Positions 18,088 through 26,966 of a stretch of 64,000 nt of DNA are shown here, one piece after another. Source of the DNA: Roseovarius albus (GTDB lineage: Bacteria > Pseudomonadota > Alphaproteobacteria > Rhodobacterales > Rhodobacteraceae); contig NZ_FWFX01000004.1 of the NCBI RefSeq assembly GCF_900172335.1, positions 248,001 through 312,000 on the forward strand, written 5' to 3'. The first letter of the stretch is position 1. Every line of letters begins with the position of its first letter. Made by a program: the position numbers and the translations under genes. Below the pieces are notes generated by a model. It was given only the letters and a program-made list of their open reading frames with translations. It did not search any database and was not told the DNA's origin.

Positions 18088-18181
18088 TTTCAGACCAAGT
18101 ATCGTTATCGTCAACTTTCGCTATGCTAGAATTATACAATTATAAGTTGGCTACCCAGAGTGGTAAATGCAGATTAACAAT

Positions 18182-18230
18182 CCCAAATTGAGTTAGGACG
18201 AACCGACCTAACTTAAGTACTTGGTTTGGG
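18182..18230. repeat. Compound inverted repeat, possible RNA hairpin or operator
   Basis: Outer arms CCCAAA (18182-18187) and TTTGGG (18225-18230) enclose inner arms AGTTAGG (18191-18197) and CCTAACT (18207-18213). The inner 19 bases from TTAGG to CCTAA are an imperfect palindrome (TTAGG.CG...CG.CCTAA). There is no T-run on either side, so this is not a normal terminator. Confidence 0.45.
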
Positions 18231-18402
18231 TCTAAAAAAGTAAAAATGTGATCAAATTATGATCAATATTACGTTGCGTCACTAATTAACTATATCGCAT
18301 AATTTCACCAATTTTGTTGCGCAAATTTGTGCAATTCAAGCGCGGAAGGCGCGAATCAACCACCCCCCCACCGCCTTAAAAATTAGGATACCAATCCGAA
18401 CT

Positions 18403-18849
18403 TCAGCCATATAGATCTTCTGCTCTTTCTTCAAAGGCGCGAACAACACGCTGCATGGCTTCAAAAAAGAACAAACCCGCAGCTGATTGAAGGATCTTGT
18501 TGCGGAATTCAAAGTCAACATCAAAGGAGACGTCGCAACCAGACACCGTATCGGTGAAGGTCCAATTTGAAACGAGGTATTTGAATGGCCCATCCAAGTA
18601 TTCGGTCTCGATTCGTCTGTCTTCTGGCCACAAAGTCACGCGACTTCCAAATCGTTCTCGGAATACTTTAAAACTGATAACCAGATCCGCGAACATAATG
18701 GACGATCCATCTGGCTGCGCCGTTACACTCCGCACACGTGCGGCAGAAGTCCATGGCAGAAACTTCGGATAGAGCGCCACATCCGCCACCAGGTCATACA
18801 TTTGAACCGCCGAGTATGGCAAAGAGCGCGTTTCCGAGTGTTTTGGCAT
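18403..18849 (-). CDS. COQ10/RatA family coenzyme Q-binding START-like protein
   Basis: A 148-residue protein of the polyketide cyclase/START superfamily. The opening HSETRSLPYSAVQMYDLVAD and YPKFLPWTSAARV are the typical start of the COQ10/RatA branch, and the C-terminus has the amphipathic AAGLFFFEAMQRVVRAFEER helix. Members bind ubiquinone in mitochondria and alphaproteobacteria; E. coli RatA was reported as a ribosome-association toxin, so annotation as toxin is possible but less likely here. ATG at 18849 gives the usual length; longer in-frame starts at 18900 and 18966 lack ribosome sites. It is convergent with pncC across the AT-rich gap. Confidence 0.87.
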   Translation of the reverse strand: MPKHSETRSLPYSAVQMYDLVADVALYPKFLPWTSAARVRSVTAQPDGSSIMFADLVISFKVFRERFGSRVTLWPEDRRIETEYLDGPFKYLVSNWTFTDTVSGCDVSFDVDFEFRNKILQSAAGLFFFEAMQRVVRAFEERAEDLYG

Positions 18850-19058
18850 TGCGGTTTCCGTCTGAGGCGATTTGACAACCTGCTTTTCGGTAACCGCCAT
18901 AAGAAATTCAAGTGCAGAAATTGGAACGCACAGAATAATTCTGCTCATGAGTGCCGATGCTTTCAATCAGATGGCGAAACTGTGAACAGGATTTCATTGT
19001 TTGTGTGACCTGAAGATATAATTTGACCTTAGTTGACGAAACACTTGAGGACTCGACC

Positions 19059-19328
19059 ATGGAAAATTGGATGGCTCACCTGAAAGCACCCCTGATCGGG
19101 GCATTTGCATCCGCGTTTATCGCAGGGAGCGCACACGCAAATCTTTGGTTTGAGCCGACACCCGTCGATGCGCCTACTGCAGCATTTGCCGCCTCAAATT
19201 CGATAGAACTTGCACAATCGTCGGCAACAAAAACACCCGCTCAGCTTGCGGTGGAAGAAGCAAACAAAAACACCAAGAAAAAGAAGAAAAACAAAAAGAA
19301 GAAAAAGCGCCGAGGTAGCTTTAAGTAG
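19059..19328 (+). CDS. Small exported protein with lysine-rich tail, function unknown
   Basis: An 89-residue protein with a credible Sec signal (hydrophobic LIGAFASAFIAGSAHA, cleavage after AHA) and a mature part of about 60 residues. The last 20 residues contain two runs of five lysines (KKKKKNKKKKKRR), giving a very basic tail. GAGG lies nine bases before ATG 19059; the earlier start at 19023 would disturb the signal peptide. It ends two bases before a glycosyltransferase gene and so is probably co-transcribed with it. I do not know the family. The tail could bind anionic envelope polymers or lipids; this is speculation from charge alone. Confidence 0.65.
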   Translation: MENWMAHLKAPLIGAFASAFIAGSAHANLWFEPTPVDAPTAAFAASNSIELAQSSATKTPAQLAVEEANKNTKKKKKNKKKKKRRGSFK

Positions 19329-19330
19329 GT

Positions 19331-20770
19331 TTGTTGACCGTTTTCCAGCCACTCAAAGATCAACTAAAGTTGCAACCTATTCTGGGCTGGTTGGTTTTGG
19401 GTGCTCTCTTGTGTGTTTCGGCGCTGACACTACGCGTCACAGCCCCGTTGTTTTCCTATGATGTGCCACTGGAAGACATGCCGCTACTCAGCTTTGTGAC
19501 TTTGTATGTTGGATTGAGCGCCGGAAGCGCAATTGTCTTGCCTTGGTTGGTGCAAGCGACGCCTGCATCTAAACAAAATCGGATTTTGATCTTTGTCCTA
19601 TTTGTTGGCGTTGCAATGCGCCTATCGCAGTTCGGCACAGAACCTATCCTTGAAGATGACTACTTTCGATATCTTTGGGATGGAGCTGTGACTGCCAATG
19701 GGTACAGCCCATATCAATACACACCGGAGTCGTTTCTTGATGGAACTGACATCCCGTTCTCGGCGGCGTCCTTATCGACGCAGGCTGCGCCAGTATTAGA
19801 ACGCATAAACTACCCGGAACTGAAGACAATCTACCCACCGGTTGCCCAAGGTGGTTTTGTTCTGGCGTATTGGATTTCGCCCCTAGACCCTGACGCATGG
19901 CGCATCTTGGCTTTAACAACTGAAGCTGTGATGCTTGCTTTCTTGATCCTGATCCTTCAGCAAACGAGTCGTCCTGCATTATGGTGTGCTCTGTACTGGT
20001 GGCACCCGATTGCGATAAAAGAGATTGCAAATTCCATGCATATGGAGCCCTTGCTCATGCTCCCAGTGGTGATTGCCGGCTGGTTGATCCTTCGCACCAG
20101 GAACACACTTTCATCTGTCACTCTCGCCATCGCTGCCGGTGTCAAGGTTTGGCCTGTGATGCTAGCCCCCGTTCTTTGGCGGCAAATGTTGAACCGGCCG
20201 ATCCAGTTGCTCTTAGCAGTCGGAAGCACGGGCCTTATCCTTGGCCTTATTTTCTGGCCCATTGTCAGTTCAGGGTTGGATCAGAGCTCCGGTTTTGTCG
20301 CCTTTGCCCAGGAATGGCGCGCCTCGTCGGCGGCTTATCTTGTGGCGGAGGCAATCGCCTCACTGTTTACAGCAGAGTATTCATCTCAATTCGCACGGTT
20401 CATTTTAGTGCTCATCGGAGCGGTAGGCATGATTTACCTGTGCCGTTTTACATCACGCGACAGTCAGGCCTTGTTCAAGAGATATGTTTTCCTCCTCGCC
20501 TTGCTATATTTGCTTCTGCCGTCACAAACACCATGGTATTATTTGTGGATCGCTCCCTTTTTGTGTGTTTTCCCGATGAAGGCCCTGCTCGTTGCAGGCG
20601 CTTTGATCCCACTCCATTACACATACTTCTTTTTTGCAGCTTATGATTTGGAAGCTTTTTATCACTATGGAATGGTTTGGATAATCTGGCTGCCGGTTTG
20701 GGCGAGCTTACTCATGGACAAAATTCGAGGCTTGCAAAACTTCCTCATAAAATCGAAGCGCCATGTTTAA
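19331..20770 (+). CDS. Polytopic GT-C type glycosyltransferase (mannosyltransferase-like)
   Basis: A 479-residue integral membrane protein with about a dozen hydrophobic segments. After the first ones comes LEDDYFRYLWDGAVTANGY followed by SPYQYTPE, the acidic first-loop signature of GT-C lipid-linked sugar transferases, with D-D-x-x-R-Y-L-W-D-G as the catalytic region. Such enzymes transfer sugars from polyprenyl-phosphate donors at the outer face of the membrane. The next gene encodes a DPM1-like GT2 that could make the donor. The start is uncertain: TTG at 19331 or 19334 are the only plausible codons, with no strong ribosome site, suggesting coupling to the preceding small gene. Confidence 0.82.
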   Translation: MLTVFQPLKDQLKLQPILGWLVLGALLCVSALTLRVTAPLFSYDVPLEDMPLLSFVTLYVGLSAGSAIVLPWLVQATPASKQNRILIFVLFVGVAMRLSQFGTEPILEDDYFRYLWDGAVTANGYSPYQYTPESFLDGTDIPFSAASLSTQAAPVLERINYPELKTIYPPVAQGGFVLAYWISPLDPDAWRILALTTEAVMLAFLILILQQTSRPALWCALYWWHPIAIKEIANSMHMEPLLMLPVVIAGWLILRTRNTLSSVTLAIAAGVKVWPVMLAPVLWRQMLNRPIQLLLAVGSTGLILGLIFWPIVSSGLDQSSGFVAFAQEWRASSAAYLVAEAIASLFTAEYSSQFARFILVLIGAVGMIYLCRFTSRDSQALFKRYVFLLALLYLLLPSQTPWYYLWIAPFLCVFPMKALLVAGALIPLHYTYFFFAAYDLEAFYHYGMVWIIWLPVWASLLMDKIRGLQNFLIKSKRHV

Positions 20771-21506
20771 CGACTTTAAGATCGCTGTAATAATCCCCGT
20801 GCTGAACGAAGAGCAAGGCATCGCCAAAGTGTTGTCAGACATCCCCCGATGGGTGGATCAGATTATCGTCGCTGACAACGGCTCATCAGATCAGACTGTA
20901 AATGTCGCGCGTCAACACAAAGCAGAGATCGCCTTTGCGCCGCAACGTGGCTACGGCGCAGCCTGCCTGGCGGGGATTGAGATCCTCAAACCTTGTGACA
21001 TTGTGGTGTTTGTTGATGGAGATTACAGCGACTATCCTGATCAAATGGAGCGCCTCGTGCGCCCCATCGCGGAGCAACAGGCACAATTGGTTATCGGTTC
21101 GCGGGCTTTAGGTCATTGTGCTTCGGGTGCGATGACCCTACCGCAGCGCGTTGGCAACAAGTTGGCCTGTTCGATGATCCGAAGGTTTTGGGGTCAAACC
21201 TATAGTGACTTGGGGCCATTCCGAGCGATTACACGGGATACACTTTCGAAGATCGATATGCAGGATCGCGCCTTTGGCTGGACCGTAGAGATGCAGCTTA
21301 AAGCGATCTTGCATCAGTTGAAGGTGATTGAAGTGCCGGTGGATTATCGCGCACGCCTGACCGGCCGCTCCAAGGTGTCTGGTACTGTCAAAGGCGTAAT
21401 TTTAGCCGGGACAACCATTATCGGAACGATATTGATGACAGCCCTGCGGGATCGCAAACACGAGCGAAAGGCTTGCCCTATAACCAAAACGCCGGGTCGT
21501 TTCTGA
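20763..21506 (+). CDS. Family 2 glycosyltransferase, polyprenyl-phosphate type
   Basis: A 247-residue GT-A fold enzyme. It opens with KIAVIIPVLNEEQGIAKVL, then IIVADNGSSDQT, the nucleotide-sugar/metal motif VFVDGDYSDYPDQM (DxD-type), IGSRALG and SDLGPFRAI, as in dolichyl/polyprenyl-phosphate sugar synthases. There is a hydrophobic C-terminal segment (GVILAGTTIIGTILM) that may anchor it. It overlaps the GT-C gene by eight bases. The pair likely makes and uses a lipid-linked sugar for an envelope glycan; which sugar cannot be said. The terminator begins inside its last codons. Confidence 0.9.
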   Translation: MFNDFKIAVIIPVLNEEQGIAKVLSDIPRWVDQIIVADNGSSDQTVNVARQHKAEIAFAPQRGYGAACLAGIEILKPCDIVVFVDGDYSDYPDQMERLVRPIAEQQAQLVIGSRALGHCASGAMTLPQRVGNKLACSMIRRFWGQTYSDLGPFRAITRDTLSKIDMQDRAFGWTVEMQLKAILHQLKVIEVPVDYRARLTGRSKVSGTVKGVILAGTTIIGTILMTALRDRKHERKACPITKTPGRF

Positions 21507-21518
21507 CCCGGCGTTTTA
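21488..21518. terminator. Bidirectional terminator between GT2 and ppaC genes
   Basis: An 11-bp perfect stem AACGCCGGGTC / GACCCGGCGTT with six-base loop GTTTCT, followed by TTAAA on the plus strand and by TTGGTTA-type sequence on the minus. The GT2 stop codon is within the hairpin, and the convergent ppaC gene ends eight bases beyond it, so one hairpin serves both. Confidence 0.9.
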
Positions 21519-21526
21519 AAGTGCAC

Positions 21527-22447
21527 TTAGACTGCGAGATTAGGAATGATCTGCTTTTTGCGGCTCATGATGCCGGGCAACACCACTGCATCGCCGTCCA
21601 CAGAAGCACCAAAGGACTTTTCAGCCACGGATTTCACCAGATCGTTGGGCACCAGAAGCGTGGCTTCTTCTTTTAGAATGTCGACGACAAACAGAAGAAC
21701 CTGATCAACACCATCTTCAGATTCGACGGTCTTGAAGCTCTCCATCAGGCTGTCCTTACGGCCAAGTGGGATTTCCGGCGCCGTGGTTTCCAGAACGGAA
21801 ACGCGGAATTTTTTACCGCTAACTTCGTATTCCTTGCTGTCCATGCGGATCAGTTCGGCATCGGAAAAATCAGATACATCTGATTTAGCGGCAAACATTT
21901 CCGCCGCATATTCCGTCACGTTCAGACCCAGATCAGCGGCCAGCTTTTCGGCGACTGCGCGATCGTGATCAGTGGTGGTCGGGCTGCGGAATTCCAGCGT
22001 GTCGGACAGGATGCAGGTCAGCGCAGCGCCTTTGATGGCGTCGGGCATCTTGACGGCATCGTCACCCATCAGATCGATCATTATGGTGGCGGTACAGGCC
22101 AGCGGGCGAATGGTGATGTCAATCGGACCTTTGGTTTCCAGACCGCCAACCAGTTTGTGGTGATCGATGATCGCCTGCACGTCGGCGCCATTGATGTTGG
22201 CAGGCAGTTCAGCCGGGTTGTTGGTATCGACAACAATACAGGGCTGATCGTCGGCGACATCAGCAATGATCTCTGGCTTGTCAAAGCCCCAGCGGGACAA
22301 CATGAAGGCCGCTTCGGTGTTTGGCTCCCCCAGCAAAACGGGTTTGGTGTTGGCCCCTTTTACCTCATTAAGGTACCAAGACCACAGGATCGGTGATCCG
22401 GTGGAATCTGTGTCGGGAGATTTGTGGCCAAAAACAAGCGTGGTCAT
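21527..22447 (-). CDS. ppaC: Manganese-dependent inorganic pyrophosphatase (family II)
   Basis: A 306-residue DHH-superfamily enzyme hydrolysing pyrophosphate to phosphate in the cytosol. Metal-binding motifs GHKSPDTDS (residues 7-15), the central DTNNPAEL and the DHH triad in AIIDHHKLVGGL are all present, and the C-terminal substrate-binding SRKKQ is intact. Length is normal for the family. AGGA precedes the ATG. It is monocistronic and ends at the shared terminator. Confidence 0.95.
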   Translation of the reverse strand: MTTLVFGHKSPDTDSTGSPILWSWYLNEVKGANTKPVLLGEPNTEAAFMLSRWGFDKPEIIADVADDQPCIVVDTNNPAELPANINGADVQAIIDHHKLVGGLETKGPIDITIRPLACTATIMIDLMGDDAVKMPDAIKGAALTCILSDTLEFRSPTTTDHDRAVAEKLAADLGLNVTEYAAEMFAAKSDVSDFSDAELIRMDSKEYEVSGKKFRVSVLETTAPEIPLGRKDSLMESFKTVESEDGVDQVLLFVVDILKEEATLLVPNDLVKSVAEKSFGASVDGDAVVLPGIMSRKKQIIPNLAV

Positions 22448-22592
22448 AAGCTGCGGTCCTGCAAGATAAGAGAATTTGCGCGCCTTATAGAAGGCCCTGC
22501 TTCCCTTGTCACCTGCGCATGTGACATGGCTGCAATGTCGGTGGGGAATAGGCTGCTTAATCGCATGACATTGTTCAAACTTGGGGTGAAAT

Positions 22593-22901
22593 TTAGCCAG
22601 CTACCGTCACTGCCATTGTAAGTGCGCCCCAGATCATCAAGATAATTACTAACAAAAACAATGAATAACTGACCAGTTTGCGCTCTTTCGCCAATTTTGG
22701 GGATTGGAACATCTCATTTGTAAAATTCATACGTTTTTCGATGGAAGCCCAAGCCAATAGATCTCGCCACTCCCAAACCATTAGGTCTTGCCATTTTTTT
22801 GCCCTTAAGAACTGAACGTATAGAATTAGCAAGCAAATCCAAATCCAACCCAAACTAAGGATTAGTAAAACACCAAAAAAGTTTCTAAATTCTACCAGCA
22901 C
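22593..22901 (-). CDS. Hypothetical two-helix membrane protein downstream of TraB gene
   Basis: A 102-residue protein with an N-terminal membrane helix (FGVLLILSLGWIWICLLIL, about 9-27) and a second one at the C-terminus (about 80-100), the loop between being rich in W, K and R. No family recognised. The start is GTG at 22901, immediately after the stop of the TraB-like gene with no gap, implying coupling. Its DNA is visibly richer in A+T than its neighbours, which may mean recent acquisition or weak constraint. Confidence 0.5.
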   Translation of the reverse strand: MLVEFRNFFGVLLILSLGWIWICLLILYVQFLRAKKWQDLMVWEWRDLLAWASIEKRMNFTNEMFQSPKLAKERKLVSYSLFLLVIILMIWGALTMAVTVAG

Positions 22902-23888
22902 TTACAAGCTCAACCGCTCAATCGCATAACCCTGCGCTTCAAGAAGATACAGCACGCCGTTTTTCCCAGGCAGATGCCCTGCCCCAAACGCAACAAAAAC
23001 CTGAACTGGCAATGCGGGATCCGTCAGCACCTCGATCCAGTCATGATTTCGGCGGGTCAGCATTTTTTCTTCCAACAGGGCAAAATCCTCTTCTGCTCCC
23101 TCATCCCCCTGTTCAATCGAGATTTTGCGCGAATATTCCCACAGCAATGCGATGTTCTGCTCCAGATATTGCGCCTTGAGTGTGTAAGACAAATCATCAG
23201 CACTGAACGGTAGGTCCAGCGACAGGCGGATCATGTCCAGCTGATCCTCTTGCGGCAGATCATCCAGCATGCCCATCAGGACACGAAAGTCCTCTAAGGA
23301 TCGGCTCGGATTTCCCAGCTCAGCCGCATAGTCACCAATCAATGTGTCAATGCCGCCGCCTTCCATTGCGCCGTTACGCATCTCGCACGGACCAATGCCA
23401 AGCATCATAGAGGCCCAGAGCGGTTTGAATTTCGCCGCCATAAACGACGGGATCGCCCGATCCGTCATTTGTTGTGAATACGACTGCCACTCTGCTTCGC
23501 TGAGCATATCCACCAAGGTGGGCCCCTCGGTGATGAACATCATCGAAGGGTCATCGGCCATTTCCCGCGCCATCTGATCCTGCTTATCGTTGGAGATTTC
23601 CAGATAAATCGCATCGGCCTCTGTGATCACGGGCTTTAATGCCTCTAGGTGGGCTTGGGTTTGGGCGTGGGAAAAATGGTAGGTGCCAAAAATAGTGATG
23701 CTCCGCGCGCCTTTCGTGGCTTTCCAGAATATACCCTCTGGATACGGAAGTGCTGTGGCTTGTTTTTCAAGTTCCGCCAACTCGTTTGCGGGCAATGTAG
23801 CGATCAGGTCGATGCCTGTGCATTCCGCTTGTGCCATGGCGAATTGAGGGGAAACGGCAAACAAAACAGCGGCGATCAGACGGCGCAT
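22902..23888 (-). CDS. TraB/GumN family protein, exported
   Basis: A 328-residue protein of the TraB/PrgY/GumN family. A Sec signal is present (MRRLIAAVLFAVSPQFAMAQ), then the conserved IFGTYHFSH with the histidine pair, ADAIYLEISND (metal-binding glutamate region), and the C-terminal FVAFGAGHLPGKNGVLYLLEAQGY. The family has been compared with metal-dependent peptidases, but bacterial members such as GumN have no settled function. ATG 23888 with AAAGG upstream is preferred over a GTG-like start 63 bases earlier. Followed without a gap by a small membrane protein gene. Confidence 0.86.
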   Translation of the reverse strand: MRRLIAAVLFAVSPQFAMAQAECTGIDLIATLPANELAELEKQATALPYPEGIFWKATKGARSITIFGTYHFSHAQTQAHLEALKPVITEADAIYLEISNDKQDQMAREMADDPSMMFITEGPTLVDMLSEAEWQSYSQQMTDRAIPSFMAAKFKPLWASMMLGIGPCEMRNGAMEGGGIDTLIGDYAAELGNPSRSLEDFRVLMGMLDDLPQEDQLDMIRLSLDLPFSADDLSYTLKAQYLEQNIALLWEYSRKISIEQGDEGAEEDFALLEEKMLTRRNHDWIEVLTDPALPVQVFVAFGAGHLPGKNGVLYLLEAQGYAIERLSL

Positions 23889-23985
23889 CAGCAAGCAACC
23901 TTTATGAGTGTTCAAACTGATCAGCACTTTACCGAGGCCAATCCCACGCACAAGCAGAAAGCCTAAACGAAATTTGGACTACAGG

Positions 23986-24822
23986 TTATCCGTCTATAAA
24001 ATCGATATTGTAATCGGAGAGATCCAGAAAGTAATCTTTACTCAATTTCCCACGGAGCGGCCACGAGGACGCTGCCCATGTTTTAAATTTACTTTTCAAT
24101 CTTTTAGACGACGAAGATAAACCATTTGAGTAAGACCGAGTGTCGGTCCCCTCTGCTTGCAATACATCATGAAGAAAGCGACTGCCCAAATCCCGCCAGA
24201 TCCGGCGTTTCCAGCGATTGGTATGCAGCAAGTGATAGATATCTATGCCATCAGATGGTAGACGTTTGACGCCTTGATTGATCACGCTCACAGGAATGAA
24301 ATGATCCCACCACGGCAGGCCAAAATACATGCCATTGTCCGGCATACGCGCAAGGTCCTCGGAATGAAACACAAAGAAATCGTAGCCAGAGCGGTATTTC
24401 TCTGCATTTTCCAAGGTTATGTCCTGCACGTCGAAACGCTTTACAACGATGCAATTTCCGGGTTTTAGAGTGCTGATACGTTCGCGGGCCTCTTCGCTCA
24501 GCTCAAGCAGAATATCGGCGTTTACGATGGCCACAGGGCCACTGAAGCGTTCGGCCGCCACCTGCATCATGTCGGCAATCGGCACATATTTCTTTTTGAA
24601 CCGCTCAGATCCATCGCGCTGTACCTGAAGCCGTCCAAATTTTTCGATTCTTGGGAATTTATCAACGCTTTCGGACACGGCGTTCACCGTATAGGGATCA
24701 AATCCGTTGTCGTGCCAGGACTTCAGACAGCGATCCAGCCACTCCATGCCGACATCCTCGCCCGCGTCGTTGATGCGGGGAAAACTTGGCGGCAATGAGG
24801 TGATAATTGGGATACTGCTCAC
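23986..24822 (-). CDS. Uncharacterised protein, possibly GT-A type glycosyltransferase-like
   Basis: A 278-residue soluble protein I cannot place firmly. The early SIPIITSLPPSF, a middle GPVAIVNADILLEL, then GNCIVVKRFDV, GYDFFVFHSEDLARMP and YFGLPWWDHFIPV recall the strand order of a GT-A nucleotide-sugar fold, with NAD-x-L in the place of DxD, but this is a guess from pattern. The basic C-terminus (SSSKRLKSKFK) is variable-looking. Start is GTG at 24822 without a strong ribosome site. It stands alone between the TraB unit and rlmE. No catalytic claim is made. Confidence 0.55.
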   Translation of the reverse strand: MSSIPIITSLPPSFPRINDAGEDVGMEWLDRCLKSWHDNGFDPYTVNAVSESVDKFPRIEKFGRLQVQRDGSERFKKKYVPIADMMQVAAERFSGPVAIVNADILLELSEEARERISTLKPGNCIVVKRFDVQDITLENAEKYRSGYDFFVFHSEDLARMPDNGMYFGLPWWDHFIPVSVINQGVKRLPSDGIDIYHLLHTNRWKRRIWRDLGSRFLHDVLQAEGTDTRSYSNGLSSSSKRLKSKFKTWAASSWPLRGKLSKDYFLDLSDYNIDFIDG

Positions 24823-24885
24823 GAGAATACCATTTGATTAAATTCAGTTGATCGGCCCATTTCGCAAGGCAGGCTGACTGTCAAG

Positions 24886-25620
24886 CTAGGCATCGCCATT
24901 CGTTTCGGGGCGATACCCCATCGCCACAACAAACTTTTCCGAGCTGTCCGAGCGTGATGACGGTGGTTTGACATTCATGACTTTGGTAAAGCGTTGCTTG
25001 AGTAGCTTTTGAAGATCGCCCTCGGCACCGCCGGCGAGTACTTTTGAGACAAAAGTTCCACCTTCTTCGAGCACATCGAAGGCCAAATATGCGGCTGCCT
25101 CACATAGAGCGATGATCCGAAGGTGGTCTGTTTGTTTATGGCCCGAGCTGGAGGCTGCCATGTCAGACATAACAACATCGGCCTTGCCGCCCAGCCATTC
25201 TTTAACTTTAATGTCAGCGTCATCTTCCATGAAATCCAGTTGATGGAACTCACATCCCGCCAAGGGTTCAACCTCTTGCAGGTCGACACCCAGAATGGTG
25301 CCTTGTGGTTTGCCTTCTATTTCACCCAAAGCGTTGACTCGTGGCACGGCCACCTGGCACCAGCCACCCGGGGCGCAGCCAAGGTCAACGACACGGGCAC
25401 CTGGCACCAGAAACCCGAATTTGTCATCCAGCTCCATGATCTTGAAGGCCGCCCTGCCCCGGTATCCTTCGGCCTGAGCGCGTTTGACATAGGGATCATT
25501 GAGCTGGCGTTGCAGCCAACGGGTTGACGATGATCGACGCCCACGCGCTGTTTTGACCTTGATGGTCAGGTCACGCTGGCCGCGTCCAGAGGTGTTTTTT
25601 CCATCAGGTCGTTTCGCCAT
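24886..25620 (-). CDS. rlmE: 23S rRNA 2'-O-ribose U2552 methyltransferase RlmE (FtsJ/RrmJ)
   Basis: A 244-residue SAM-dependent methyltransferase acting on the A-loop of 23S rRNA in the assembling 50S subunit. After a basic N-terminal extension of about 30 residues come [16 protein letters not shown] (first catalytic lysine), the SAM site [30 protein letters not shown] (catalytic aspartate) and [15 protein letters not shown] (second lysine), ending with [20 protein letters not shown] 25620 overlaps the ppx stop by one base (TGATG), showing coupling. Confidence 0.94.
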   Translation of the reverse strand: MAKRPDGKNTSGRGQRDLTIKVKTARGRRSSSTRWLQRQLNDPYVKRAQAEGYRGRAAFKIMELDDKFGFLVPGARVVDLGCAPGGWCQVAVPRVNALGEIEGKPQGTILGVDLQEVEPLAGCEFHQLDFMEDDADIKVKEWLGGKADVVMSDMAASSSGHKQTDHLRIIALCEAAAYLAFDVLEEGGTFVSKVLAGGAEGDLQKLLKQRFTKVMNVKPPSSRSDSSEKFVVAMGYRPETNGDA

Positions 25621-26732
25621 CACTCTATCTCGTTTTCCAGAACGCCATCATTGGCCATCATTGCATACAGCATGCCTTCGCGAAGCCCTCTGTCTGCGAC
25701 GGACAGTCGATCCGTGGGCCAGCACCGCAAAAGCGCCTGCAAGATCGCTGCACCTGACATAATCAGAGCTTGCCTGTCCAGACCAATGCGTGGATCACGG
25801 CGCCGACCTGCGGGTCCCATGGCAAGATAATTGCGAATGACCTTGTCAATCTCATCGCTGGTCATTTGCAAACCGTCTACTTTATTACGGTCATAGCGTC
25901 TGAGATCCAGATGGCTGGCGGCAACGGTTGTCACGGTACCTGAGGTGCCAATGATTTGAAACCCTTCACGTTTTTGCTCGTACTTATAAGGAGCAAATTC
26001 CGATAGGTTTTCTTCAAAAAACCAACTCATAAGCGCAAACCGGGCGCTATCATCCTCAACATCACGAAATTGATCACGTAGCGTGGCCACACCGAGCGGT
26101 ACACTGATCCAGTCAACAACTTTAGCACCACCATTTGTGCTACCGCGGGCGGCAAAACCACCATGCATGCTCATAATCGACTTGGCCCGATCTTTCCGAG
26201 GCACGGCTGTCAGGTCGATCCAAACCAGTTCCGTTGAGCCACCACCAATATCCACTACCAAAAGCTGATCGGTATAAGAATGAACCAGCGGCGCGCAGGA
26301 AACGACCGCCAACTGGGCCTCTTGCTGGGTATCGATGATATCCAGCACAAGCCCGGTCTCACGTTTAACGCGGGTCATAAATTGCGCACCGTTGGCTGCC
26401 CGTCGGCAAGCCTCTGTGGCAACCAGCGTTTTCCGGCTGATGTTGTGACGTTTCAATTTTTGCTGGCAAACTCGTAGCGCCTGAATGGTCCGGTAAATAG
26501 AAGATCGCGACAAACGCCCGGTTTTTTCCAGCCCAGCACCAAGTTGAACGGATTTTGAAAAGCTGTCCACAACTTGAAACTGGCTTCCCTGAGGTCGGGC
26601 GACCAGCATACGGCAACTATTTGTCCCTAGATCCAATGCCGCATAAAGCGGCCCGGACTTAGGAGAGATCAGTGCGGGGCTCTCAACCTTTTTCGGGATC
26701 GCGCCCGCACTTTTGGGACGCTTGGGCGTCAT
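25620..26732 (-). CDS. ppx: Exopolyphosphatase / guanosine pentaphosphate phosphohydrolase (Ppx/GppA) family
   Basis: A 370-residue ASKHA-fold phosphatase releasing phosphate from polyphosphate or pppGpp. Motifs: [15 protein letters not shown] (phosphate 1 loop, about residues 31-45), [28 protein letters not shown] (phosphate 2 loop) and [11 protein letters not shown]. It has only the catalytic core, as in the short alphaproteobacterial forms. GGAGGG lies nine bases before ATG 26732, so this start beats the in-frame ATG at 26774. Operon with rlmE, an arrangement seen often in Rhodobacteraceae as I recall. Confidence 0.9.
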   Translation of the reverse strand: MTPKRPKSAGAIPKKVESPALISPKSGPLYAALDLGTNSCRMLVARPQGSQFQVVDSFSKSVQLGAGLEKTGRLSRSSIYRTIQALRVCQQKLKRHNISRKTLVATEACRRAANGAQFMTRVKRETGLVLDIIDTQQEAQLAVVSCAPLVHSYTDQLLVVDIGGGSTELVWIDLTAVPRKDRAKSIMSMHGGFAARGSTNGGAKVVDWISVPLGVATLRDQFRDVEDDSARFALMSWFFEENLSEFAPYKYEQKREGFQIIGTSGTVTTVAASHLDLRRYDRNKVDGLQMTSDEIDKVIRNYLAMGPAGRRRDPRIGLDRQALIMSGAAILQALLRCWPTDRLSVADRGLREGMLYAMMANDGVLENEIE

Positions 26733-26966
26733 AACTGTACGCCCTCCATTTCGAGTTACTTCGAGCTTATGCATTCACTTTCGACGGCGCAAGGGGGGCG
26801 AAGTCTCAGGCGATCAATTCACAGCAGAAACTCGTACTTTATTGGATGCCGCAAACTGCTTATGGTGCAGCAAAACGTCGCGACTTGTATTTGTTCTGTC
26901 GAAAAAAGACGTCGAATAATCTTTGCCCTGCTTTAGAGAAGTGGGACCCAGCAAGAGGAATCATCA

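Larger units (their letters stand above)
17818..18402. other. AT-rich gap between convergent genes
   Basis: A stretch of 585 bases between two genes that both end in it. By eye it is clearly richer in A+T than its neighbours. It holds one weak reading frame on the minus strand (see 17878), a compound inverted repeat (18182-18230), a second repeat TGATCA-N5-TGATCA near 18249-18265, and a perfect TATAAT on the minus strand near 18138-18143. Promoter-like and operator-like sequence is not expected between convergent genes, so a small RNA or short gene may be hidden here, or a decayed gene. Confidence 0.5.
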
